64,000 bases of DNA from assembly GCF_006715485.1 (NCBI RefSeq), contig NZ_VFNH01000003.1, positions 930,001 to 994,000 of the forward strand, given 5' to 3'. The position numbers were made by a program, and so were the translations under genes. Source of the stretch: Herbaspirillum sp. SJZ107 (GTDB taxonomy: Bacteria; Pseudomonadota; Gammaproteobacteria; Burkholderiales; Burkholderiaceae_D). Positions within the stretch are counted from its first letter, which is position 1. Each line of letters starts with the position of its first letter. The notes below the pieces were generated by a model. That model was not told the origin of the DNA. It searched no databases and worked only from the letters and a program-made list of their open reading frames with translations. Shown piece after piece: positions 43,150-51,800 of this stretch.

Positions 43150-43524
43150 ATGGATAACTGCATTTTCTGCAAGATCGCCGCGAAGCAGATTCCGGCGAGC
43201 GTGGTGTACGAAGACGACGAATTGCTCGCGTTCAAGGACATCAACCCGGCCGCGCCGGTGCACCTGCTGGTGATTCCGAAACAGCACGTGGCCTCGCTCT
43301 CCGACTGCACCGACGCCCATGCGCCGCTGCTGGGCCGGATGCTGGCGCTGGCGCCGAAACTGGCTGCCGAACATGGCATTGCCGTCCAGCAGGATGCGGA
43401 CGGACAACGCAGCGGGGGCTACAAGACCCTGTTCAATGTCGGCCCGGACGGCGGGCAGGAGGTGTATCACCTGCACCTGCACGTGTATGGCGGCAAGCGT
43501 CCGTGGCGCGGCCTGGGTACCTGA
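43150..43524 (+). CDS. HIT family hydrolase (HinT-like)
   Basis: A 124-aa histidine-triad protein that probably cleaves nucleoside phosphoramidates such as AMP-lysine. It has CIFCKIAAKQIPASVVYEDDE at residues 4-24 with two metal-type cysteines, PVHLLVIPKQH and the catalytic YHLHLHVYGG. The gene links his and tat in Burkholderiales and probably shares their transcript. GGAGAG precedes ATG 43150. Confidence 0.94.
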   Translation: MDNCIFCKIAAKQIPASVVYEDDELLAFKDINPAAPVHLLVIPKQHVASLSDCTDAHAPLLGRMLALAPKLAAEHGIAVQQDADGQRSGGYKTLFNVGPDGGQEVYHLHLHVYGGKRPWRGLGT

Positions 43525-43647
43525 GGCGCCGCGGGTCATATTTACGGTTGGAAAGAGGGCGTTCCTGCCCTGCATGGCTTATACTGCGCGTGAAAGCAAG
43601 GACTTTGCTGCACGCATATCGGGCACTTGCCCGGCAAGGAGAAAATG

Positions 43648-43890
43648 ATGGGTGGATTGAGTATTTGGCACTGGGTGATCCTGCTGGTCGTCGTGGTGAT
43701 CATTTTTGGCACCGGCAAGCTGAAAAACGCCGGCTCGGACCTGGGCAAGGCCGTCAAGGGCTTCAAGGATGGCGTGAAGGGCGATGAAGACAAGCCCGGC
43801 ACCACGACCACCCAGACCCCGGTCCCGCCGCAACAGGTGGCCGACAAGGGCACCATCGACGTCGAGACCCGCGAAAAAAGCCGCTTCTGA
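43648..43890 (+). CDS. tatA: Twin-arginine translocase subunit TatA
   Basis: TatA forms the export pore for folded twin-arginine proteins. The 80-aa protein starts MGGLSIWHWVILLVVVVII, with the transmembrane helix, hinge FGTGKLKNAGSDLG and amphipathic helix. ATG 43648 was chosen over ATG 43645 because AAGGAG is then 6 rather than 3 bases away. Confidence 0.95.
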   Translation: MGGLSIWHWVILLVVVVIIFGTGKLKNAGSDLGKAVKGFKDGVKGDEDKPGTTTTQTPVPPQQVADKGTIDVETREKSRF

Positions 43891-43899
43891 TCCGGCACC

Positions 43900-44427
43900 A
43901 TGATCGATCTCGGTCTTACCAAACTCGCCGTGATCGGCGCGGTGGCGCTGGTCGTCATCGGGCCGGAAAAACTGCCGAAGGTGGCCCGCATGGCCGGGAC
44001 GCTGTACGGCCGTGCCCAGCGCTACCTGGCACAGGTGAAGACCGAGGTGTCGCGCGAGATCGAGATGGAAGAGCTGCGCAACCTGCACAAGGAAGTGCAG
44101 GAAAGCGCGCACAGCTTCAAGTCCGGCGTCGATACCTTCAAGACCGACGTCGAGGACACGGTGTCGTCGCACATGGGCGAGGTCGAAGCGGCCTGGCGCG
44201 GTGACGACCACGGCGCATCGGCATCCACCGAGCCGGCACCGAGCTACGTATCGCAGGACGACATCGAGCGCAAGGCGCGCGAATTCCGGCGCAAGAAGCT
44301 GGTGCGCACCTCGAACGTGCCGGCCTGGTTCAAGAATCGCCAGGGAACGCGGCAGCACGTGCTGTCCGGCGCCGCACGCGTCCGGAAATTCCGCCCCGGC
44401 GTCAAATCCAACACATCCTTTTTCTGA
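43900..44427 (+). CDS. tatB: Twin-arginine translocase subunit TatB
   Basis: TatB acts with TatC as the receptor for twin-arginine signals. The 175-aa protein begins MIDLGLTKLAVIGAVALVVIGPEKLP, the typical N-terminal helix, followed by a long charged amphipathic region and a basic tail. The stop codon overlaps the tatC ATG by one base. A likely substrate in this window is the sulfite dehydrogenase at 1.5 kb. Confidence 0.95.
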   Translation: MIDLGLTKLAVIGAVALVVIGPEKLPKVARMAGTLYGRAQRYLAQVKTEVSREIEMEELRNLHKEVQESAHSFKSGVDTFKTDVEDTVSSHMGEVEAAWRGDDHGASASTEPAPSYVSQDDIERKAREFRRKKLVRTSNVPAWFKNRQGTRQHVLSGAARVRKFRPGVKSNTSFF

Positions 44428-45182
44428 TGACCCAAGAAGCCTCGGGCGAAGAAACATTCATTTCCCACCTGGTCGAGCTGCGTGACCGCCTGGTCAAGGC
44501 TGCGATCGGCGTGGCGATCGTCTGCGCCGCGCTGTTCTCATGGCCCGGTGCGGCGGAAATCTACGATTACCTGGCCGCGCCGATGCTGGCCTCGCTGCCC
44601 GCGGGCGCCAAGATGATCGCCACCGGCGTCACCGCACCTTTCCTGGTGCCGATGAAGGTGACGCTGGTGCTGGCCCTGATCCTGTCGCTGCCCTGGGTGT
44701 TCTACCAGGCCTGGGCCTTCATCGCGCCCGGCCTGTACGCCCACGAAAAGCGGCTGGTGCTGCCGCTGGTGATCTCGTCGTCGCTGCTGTTCATGGCCGG
44801 GGTGGCGTTCTGCTACTTCTTCGTGTTCGGCCGCGTGTTCCACTTCATCGCCAATTTCGCGCCGGCCTCGATCGCGGTCATGCCGGACATCGAGAACTAT
44901 CTCGATTTCGTGATGTCGATGTGCCTGGCCTTCGGCGCCACCTTCGAGGTGCCGGTGGTGGTCGTGATCCTGGTGCGCATGGGCATCGTCAGCGTCGAAA
45001 AGCTGCGCTCGATCCGTCCGTATGCGATCGTCGGCGCCTTTGCCATCGCCGCCGTGGTCACGCCGCCGGATGCGGTCAGCATGCTGGCCCTGGCAGTGCC
45101 GATGTGCCTGCTGTTCGAACTGGGACTGCTACTGGCGCCGGTATTCGTGCGTGTCAGCCAGGCGCCGCAGGAACATGCCTGA
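44427..45182 (+). CDS. tatC: Twin-arginine translocase subunit TatC
   Basis: TatC recognises the twin-arginine signal peptide. The 251-aa membrane protein has the N-terminal FISHLVELRDRLVKA motif with the receptor glutamate, about six transmembrane helices, and PWVFYQAWAFIAPGLYAHEKR. It is the last gene of the long his-tat block; no strong terminator is seen downstream. Confidence 0.96.
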   Translation: MTQEASGEETFISHLVELRDRLVKAAIGVAIVCAALFSWPGAAEIYDYLAAPMLASLPAGAKMIATGVTAPFLVPMKVTLVLALILSLPWVFYQAWAFIAPGLYAHEKRLVLPLVISSSLLFMAGVAFCYFFVFGRVFHFIANFAPASIAVMPDIENYLDFVMSMCLAFGATFEVPVVVVILVRMGIVSVEKLRSIRPYAIVGAFAIAAVVTPPDAVSMLALAVPMCLLFELGLLLAPVFVRVSQAPQEHA

Positions 45183-45283
45183 ATTTTGCCTGTCGGAAAA
45201 TCTTACAAAAGCTTGCCGTTTGCTTAGATGCCTTCAAGCAAGCTATTGATTTTGAAAAATATTTTCCAGTAGGCATCATTATT

Positions 45284-45325
45284 GCTTCATAGTATTCCCG
45301 TAACGAGTCGGAGATACTATGAAGC
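45284..45325 (+). promoter_or_regulatory. 12-bp inverted repeat enclosing the start codon of the PEP-CTERM gene
   Basis: GCTTCATAGTAT (45284-45295) and ATACTATGAAGC (45314-45325) are perfect reverse complements. The ATG of the following gene (45319-45321) is in the right arm and its GGAG ribosome-binding site (45310-45313) is at the 3' edge of the 18-base loop. In mRNA this stem would hide the start codon; as DNA it could be an operator. Confidence 0.65.
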
Positions 45326-45845
45326 TGATCAAACCCACGTTTTTCCTTGGCCTGGTCGCTGGCGTGTTGAGCGCAGGCGCGATCGCGTCCAACTCACCGC
45401 TGTTCGCCGGGTCCTGGAACCTGTACAGCGGTCCGTATTATGCCGCGCCAGAACTGCCGCAGCTGTACACCGGCCAGCAAGCCGCCGCTGCCCTGTTCGG
45501 CGGCAATCCCGGTGATTACGTGATCTCGACGGCCGGCCGCGACGCCGCCACCATCGATTACCAGGCCTGGTATGACGAGTCCGGTTTCGCGCCGCATATC
45601 TTTGCCCAGGATTACACGCAAGACGGCGGCGCACCAGGTGTGTACGACGCTGGCACGATGCCTCGGCCATGGTCATGGACCATTATTACCAGGGTGCGGA
45701 CCCGTATCCCTACGTGAATTACGCGTTCCGCATCAGCGCTGCCGATGCCACCGCGGACGTACCGGAACCGCTGTCGGTCGGCCTGCTGGGTGCCGGCCTG
45801 CTCGGCATGGCGCTGGTACGGCGCCGCCGTGCCGCGCGGCGCTGA
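45319..45845 (+). pseudogene. PEP-CTERM sorting-signal protein, frameshifted
   Basis: The first frame (MKLIKPTFFLGLVAGVLSAG) encodes a signal peptide and about 110 residues of a Tyr/Ala-rich exported protein. Near 45640-45651 one base appears to be missing; the next frame then carries on as WHDASAMVMDHYYQG and ends with a PEP-CTERM anchor: VPEP, a hydrophobic helix (LSVGLLGAGLLGMALV) and RRRRAARR before TGA 45843. Such proteins are sorted to the cell surface by exosortase, often together with exopolysaccharide. The lesion could be real or an assembly error. The intact length would be about 175 aa. Confidence 0.75.
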
Positions 45846-45863
45846 GCGCAGCCCGCCAACGAC

Positions 45864-45887
45864 AACGGCGCCCGCGGGCGCCGTTTT
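45864..45887. terminator. Bidirectional terminator
   Basis: AACGGCGCCC (45864-45873) pairs with GGGCGCCGTT (45876-45885), followed by TTTT on the plus strand. Placed between convergent genes, it should stop the PEP-CTERM transcript and may also serve the CsgG-like gene. Confidence 0.8.
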
Positions 45888-45906
45888 GCATGGTCCGTCG
45901 AGGGTA

Positions 45907-46704
45907 TCAATTAGTGCGCAACAGGCCACCGTTGCCGAGCCCGCCATCGACCGACTGCGGCTTGTAGGCGCGCACCGCTTTCACCATCTGGTTGTACGAA
46001 TCCATGAACGAGGCGGCCAGCAGCTTGCCTTCCGGTGTATTGCTGAAGCCGTTCGCACCGCCGAAGCCGTGGCGGAAGAAGGCGCCCATCGCCCCCATGT
46101 CCCAGTTGCGCGCGCTGCCCTCGGCGGCCGACAACTGCAGGCCGGAGCGGTTGTCGGTCAGCAGCAGCATGGTCGAGGCTTCGTTGGATTTGAGCGAGCC
46201 GCCCACCAGCGAGGCAACCGCACCGATGCGCCCGCCGAGCAGGCCGCTGACGCCGCTGGCGCCGCCCTGGGTGAAGGTGATCGACGGCGTCAGCGTGTAG
46301 TCGGCGGCGACCATCTGGCCCTTGCCGATGTTGCTGGTTTTGCGCAGCTCGCCTGACGCCATCAGTTGGCGTTCGCCCTGCATCTGGCGCATCGCCTGGC
46401 CGCGCTCGACGACCGCGAAGCAGTTCGATTGCTGGATGATCATGCGCAGCAGCGGCACCGTGCTCTGGGTACGGTATTGCGCCGTCAGCTGGTGCACCCA
46501 GGGCTGGTTCGACTCCTCGACGATGGCGAGCGTGCCGAGCGAGCGGTCGCAGTGCTCGAGCTGGCTGCTGGCGCCGATCGAGGTGGCGCCGGCGGCGGCG
46601 CCGGTGGCAACGGTCTTGGCGCCGGCGGCGCCGATATTCGGCGGGGTGGAGCAGGCGGACAGCAGGGCGAGCGGCAGGAGCAACAGCAGGGATGGGCGTG
46701 GCAT
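45907..46704 (-). CDS. CsgG-like outer-membrane lipoprotein
   Basis: A 265-aa lipoprotein with lipobox LLSACS. The mature part resembles the CsgG/HfaB family: VPLLRMIIQQSNCFAVVERG (about 80-100) matches the region before the strands, and repeated Gly/Ser-rich strands follow. Unlike true CsgG, which is the curli secretion channel, no csg genes are nearby, so function cannot be assigned. ATG 46704 has AAGGAA upstream and gives a clean lipoprotein signal; the longer frame from 46779 does not. Confidence 0.78.
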   Translation of the reverse strand: MPRPSLLLLLPLALLSACSTPPNIGAAGAKTVATGAAAGATSIGASSQLEHCDRSLGTLAIVEESNQPWVHQLTAQYRTQSTVPLLRMIIQQSNCFAVVERGQAMRQMQGERQLMASGELRKTSNIGKGQMVAADYTLTPSITFTQGGASGVSGLLGGRIGAVASLVGGSLKSNEASTMLLLTDNRSGLQLSAAEGSARNWDMGAMGAFFRHGFGGANGFSNTPEGKLLAASFMDSYNQMVKAVRAYKPQSVDGGLGNGGLLRTN

Positions 46705-46813
46705 GATGGCGGATTCCTTTCTTAATGGAAACACGCCATCGTAAGGCCGGGTGCGGCTGCTGCCCTTGTGAGCACGCAATGAATGGAAAAAAGGGACCCA
46801 CGGGTCCCTCGTT

Positions 46814-48736
46814 TTATTGCATCAGCTGCCCGATCACGCTGACCGGCGCATTCCCGTAGCCCAGGAACTGGTCGTGGAAGGCCTTCAGGTCGAACTTGTC
46901 GCCCAGCTGCTGCTTGCGCCGTTCGCGCAAATCCATGATGTCGCTGTAGCCGCTGAAATAGCTGGTCAGCTGCACCGACGACAGCTGCGCACGCTTCCAT
47001 TTTTCGGCGGCTTCCTGCGGCGTCTGGAAGGCCTGGCGCACCAGCAGGTCGAGCGCCTGTTCGCGCGTCATGCCCAGCACGTGCACGCTGTAGTCGAGGA
47101 TGGTATTCGAGACGCTGCGCAGGTTCCACTTGCACCACATCAGCCACAGCTCCGGCGCGTTGTCGCCATAGCCCGACTCCAGCATCATGCGTTCGCCATA
47201 CACGGCCCAGCCTTCGACCATCGCACCGTTGCCGAACAGCGCCTTCACCAGCGAGGGCGAACGGTTGGCGTTCATCAGCTGGGTGTAGTGGCCCGGGATC
47301 GCCTCGTGGATGTTCAGGATCTGCAGCATCCAGTTGTTGTACTCGCGCAGGCTGCTCTCTGCCTGTGCCGGGCTCAAGCCGTCCAGCGGCGTGACGTTGT
47401 AATAGGTCTTGTCCTTCGGACGGTAGGGACCCGGCGCATCGATGCTGGCGCCGGCCACGCCGCGCTGGTACAGCGGGGTCTCGCGCACCACCAGCGGTTT
47501 GCTGGGGTCGATCGTCACCAGGTTGTTCCTGATGACGTACTCCTGCAGCTGCGGGATCTGGCGCCGGATCTCGGGCAGGAAGTTGGCCGGCGTCGTGTGC
47601 TGCAGCGACAGGCGGTCGATCACCATGCCGATCTTTTTATAGCGGTCCTGCGGCTTGGCGGTGCGGCCCATCGTCTTGTCCCACAACCCGTCGGCCAGGC
47701 CGTCCATGCGCGTGAGCAGTTCTTCGCGCGCGGCCAGGGCCTTGCGGTAGGTTTGCTCGGCGCTGCTGGCGGACTGGATCTCGAATGCGAACTTCTGCTC
47801 GTACAGGGCCTTGCCGATGCGGAAGGAGCGGCCGCGCTGCATCTGCACCTGCGACCGATCGAGGTCGTTCAGGTAGTCGACCCAGCCCAGCACCGCGCTG
47901 CCGGCATTCGCGATGCGCTGCGCGAAGATCGTCTTTTCCTGTGCCGACAGGATCGATTCCTGGGCCGCCTTGCCGAGGTCCGCCAGCACCACCAGCGTAC
48001 CCGGTGCCTGCTCGAGCGCGAGGCGGGTATGTTCGTGCGTCGGGTTGACGATCGTGCCCCGCGCCGCCTGGTAGTACGCCGGCACGTCGGCCAGGCGCTT
48101 CAGGATGGTGCGCAGGCGCTGCGGCTTGGCGGCGTATTCCGTATTCAGGATCAGGTCGAGCGGCTGGGCCACGTTGTACTGCGCCGGGTTCCACTCGAAC
48201 TCGCGCAGGGTGGTCAGGCGCCAGCGGTCGGCGCGCAGTTTATTCAACAGCAGCGCCAGGTCGGTGCGCTGGTTGGGCGAGAGCTTGTCGGCATTCAGCT
48301 TGCCGAACTTGTCGAGCCACTCGTCGATAAAGGCGAGCTGCCGGGTGCGGGTGGCGACGTCGGGAAGGGTCAGCTTGGCGGCGGCGTCGAACTTGCCGAC
48401 GTAGATGCCGCTCTCGGGATCGACGCGCCACAGCGCGGTCAGGAACTGCATCGACAGCGTGTCCATGAAACGGTCGTTGCGGTTCTGCGAAATCGCGGGG
48501 GCGGCGGGTGCAGTGGGGGTGTCGGCGCTGGCTGCCGCTGCCGCGGCGGCAACCGGCGCCGCGACGGCGGCCGCCTTGGCAGCCTTGGCGGTCTTGCCCG
48601 GTTTGGCTTTGGCCGATGCTTTGGCCTTGGCGCTGCTGGCGGGCTTGGCCTTGGCCGCCTTGGAAGGACGCGCCTGGACCGGCGCCAGCGCGACGCTGGC
48701 CAGCAGGACGGCAAGCGCGAGTTTGGATGTCTTCAT
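46814..48736 (-). CDS. Exported DUF885 peptidase-like protein with Lys/Ala-rich N-terminal region
   Basis: A 640-aa secreted protein. After a signal peptide (MKTSKLALAVLLASVALAPVQA) there are about 55 residues made almost only of Lys, Ala, Ser and Pro, similar in composition to histone H1 tails. The remainder is a DUF885 domain with the zinc-metallopeptidase-like motif NIHEAIPGHYTQ (about 473-484) and downstream MVEGWAVYGERMM, which supplies a further Glu ligand. The family is thought to be metallo-carboxypeptidase-like. It is preceded by an unlinked helicase on the same strand. Confidence 0.88.
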   Translation of the reverse strand: MKTSKLALAVLLASVALAPVQARPSKAAKAKPASSAKAKASAKAKPGKTAKAAKAAAVAAPVAAAAAAASADTPTAPAAPAISQNRNDRFMDTLSMQFLTALWRVDPESGIYVGKFDAAAKLTLPDVATRTRQLAFIDEWLDKFGKLNADKLSPNQRTDLALLLNKLRADRWRLTTLREFEWNPAQYNVAQPLDLILNTEYAAKPQRLRTILKRLADVPAYYQAARGTIVNPTHEHTRLALEQAPGTLVVLADLGKAAQESILSAQEKTIFAQRIANAGSAVLGWVDYLNDLDRSQVQMQRGRSFRIGKALYEQKFAFEIQSASSAEQTYRKALAAREELLTRMDGLADGLWDKTMGRTAKPQDRYKKIGMVIDRLSLQHTTPANFLPEIRRQIPQLQEYVIRNNLVTIDPSKPLVVRETPLYQRGVAGASIDAPGPYRPKDKTYYNVTPLDGLSPAQAESSLREYNNWMLQILNIHEAIPGHYTQLMNANRSPSLVKALFGNGAMVEGWAVYGERMMLESGYGDNAPELWLMWCKWNLRSVSNTILDYSVHVLGMTREQALDLLVRQAFQTPQEAAEKWKRAQLSSVQLTSYFSGYSDIMDLRERRKQQLGDKFDLKAFHDQFLGYGNAPVSVIGQLMQ

Positions 48737-48888
48737 TGATCTGTCTGCCTGATAAAGAGAAAGGGCCAGATGGCGCCCCCACCGGCGAGGCAGGCGGCGG
48801 GGCGACAGGTTAGCACCATTCGCCGGCCCTGCGGAACCTTGAAACAATACGTCACGATTGGCGACCGGTTCCTGCAAAAGGCCAATCA

Positions 48889-51800
48889 TCACATGGATTG
48901 CCAGTCCGCGATAGAGGCCGGGCGGCTCCCCGAGAGGCCGGCCTGCAGCATGGCCAGCATGTCGGCGGGCGACATGCGCGCGGCCAGGTCGCTGCCTTCG
49001 AGCAGGCTGTCGGCCAGGTCGCGCTTGTGGCGGTGCAGGTCGACGATGCCTTCCTCGATCGTGTGGCGCGCCACCAGGCGGTAGATCGTCACCGGGCGCT
49101 GCTGGCCCATGCGGTGGGCGCGGTCCGAGGCCTGGTCTTCGACCGCCGGATTCCACCACGGGTCCATGTGGATCACATAATCCGCCGCGGTCAGGTTGAT
49201 GCCGACGCCGCCCGCCTTCAGCGAAATCAGGAACAGGTCGCCGTCGCCGGCCTGGAAGGCGTCCACGCGGCGTTTACGTTCCTGCATCGGGGTGGCGCCA
49301 TCCAGGTATTGATAGCGGATGCCGCGTTCGTCCAGATGCTTGCGGATCAGGGTCAGGTGGTCGACGAACTGGCTGAACACCAGCGCCTTGTGGCGGTTCT
49401 CCAGCAGTTCATCAAGCAGGCGCGCGAAGGTTTCCAGCTTGCTGCTGCGGATACCGCTGTCGGGCGCCACTAGCTGCGGATTGCAGCAGGCGCGGCGCAG
49501 CTTCATCATCTCGGCCAGGATCTGGATCTGCTTCTGGCTCTGCGGGGCCTCCAGCGTGGCCAGCCGGTCCAGCGCTTCGCGGCGCAGCGATTCGTACAGC
49601 GCCGTCTCTTCCTGGCTCAGTTCCACCGGCAGCACGATCTCGGTACGCGGCGGCAGCTCCGATAGTACCTGCGACTTGGTACGGCGCAAGATGAAAGGCT
49701 GCGTCAGGCGGCGCAGGCGCGTGCGCGCCGCCAGTTCGGCGCGCTTGTCTTGCGCCTTTTCGATCGGGCCGGCGAAGCGCAAGTTGAATTGATCGCTGCT
49801 GCCGAGCAGGCCCGGATTGATGAACCTGAACAGGTTCCACAGCTCGCCCAGGTGGTTTTCCAGCGGCGTGCCGGTGGCGACCATTCTAAAATCGCCGCGC
49901 AGCGCCATCACCGCCTGCGAGCGCCGCGTGTGCGCATTCTTGATCGCCTGCGCCTCGTCGAGCACGATGGTATGCCAGCGCGTGCCTGCAAAGCGTTCGG
50001 CTTCCAGCTGCAGCAGGCCGTAGCTGGCGACGATCACGTCGTAGGCGCCGGCCTCCTTCAGCATCGCCGCGCGGTCGCCACTGCCGAACAATTTGATGTT
50101 CAGGGTCGGCGCGAAGCGCGCGGCTTCCGCCATCCAGTTGGTCGCCACCGAGGTCGGCGCCACCACCAGCGTCGGACCGCCGGGGGCGCGCGACAGGATC
50201 AGCGCCAGCGCCTGCAGCGTTTTACCAAGACCCATGTCGTCGGCCAGGCAGGCGCCGACGCCCCAGTGCGCCAATCTCGCCAGCCATTCGAAGCCTTCGA
50301 GCTGGTAGTCGCGCAGTTCGGCCTGCAGCGTGGACGGCAGCTGCGGGCGGTAACCGGCATTCTCCTGCATGTGCTGGATGTGCTTGCGCCAGGCGGCGTC
50401 GGCATCGACTTCGCCGGCATCCTGCGCCATCTCTTCCAGCGCGAAGCTGGCCAGCGGGTGGAAGCGCAGCGCCTCGTCATCGGCATCGCTGTAGGCCGAC
50501 AGGTCCATCAGGCGGCGGTGCAGTTCGTGCGTCAGCGCCAGGAACTGGTTGTCGCCGAGGGCAATGAAACGGTCTTCCTTCAGGCGCGACAGCAGGTCGC
50601 GCAAGTCCATCACTTTATTCTCGTCGACCTGCACCTCGCCGTTGGCCGCGAACCAGTCCTTGTCGCGCCGGATCTGGATGCGCACCGATTTCGAGCTCAC
50701 CTTTTTGGTCACGCGGAAGGACTCGCCTTCGGGCCAGCCGACGATCACCCGGCCGGGGTCCCGCTCCTGCAACTCCTGCAGCTCGGCCAGCAGCTCCAGG
50801 CACCCGATCGGCGAGCCCAGCAGCCACTCGCCATGTTCGTCCTCGGCGGCTTCCAGCGCGCGGCAATCGGCGATCAGCTGGCGCTCGGCCTCGCGCTCGG
50901 CGTTCAGGTCGCGCCGCGCTTCCATGCGGATGCCGTTCACGTCGGCGATCACGCTCTCGGCACCGTCGCCGGGCCGCAGATACGGGCCGGCATCGGGCAG
51001 CGGGCGCACCAGGATGCGGATGCGCAAGCCCTGCTGGTAGGGCAGCAGGTGCAGGTGCAGGCGCGGGTCGGCCGCCACCTGTTCCAGGTCGCCGGGGCTG
51101 CCGCCGATGTCGGACTGCACGGTGACGACGGTGGAGATCGCGCTGATCGCCTGCAGCACGCGCCGTTCGGCTTCGAGCGGCACCACCAGGCCGTCGCCGA
51201 CGATGGCGCCGATGCGGCGGTGCTCGTCGCGGATGCGCACGATGCGCAGTCGCGTCGGCGTCTCGCGCGTGACCACGACTTCGCCCTGCTGCTCGGCCAG
51301 TTTCGGCTGCAGCGTGATGTGGACCTTGCCACCGCCGGCGCGCACCATCAGCTGCGGTTCGCCCGGCAGCAGTTCGATGCGGGTGCCGGCATCCATCCAG
51401 AACAGCAGCGGGTGGCCGGCCAGCGCCGCCACCGCGCGGTCGAGGTCGAATTCGTAGCGGGTGCCGGTGCCGCTGTAGTAGCGGTGGGCGCCGATGGCGG
51501 ACGCCACCTGGATATCCTGGGCAGTCAGGAAATCCAGTCCGGCGGCTTCCTCGGCCAGGCGCTTCAGGCCGATGGCGCGGCCGCGGCTCCAGCCGCCCTG
51601 GGCGTCGCGCTTCTGCTCGCGCGGTTCGATCGCACGGATGCCGAGGTGCTCGTCGTAAGCGATCATCCAGGCCAGGCGCGATTCCTTCACCACTTCCACG
51701 TTCACCGCCGGCTGCAGGTTGATCAAGGCGTTCAGCTGGCGCTCCCACGGCTCTTCGCGCTCGAACCACAGCGCCATGTCGACGAAGCGGTGCTGCTGGC

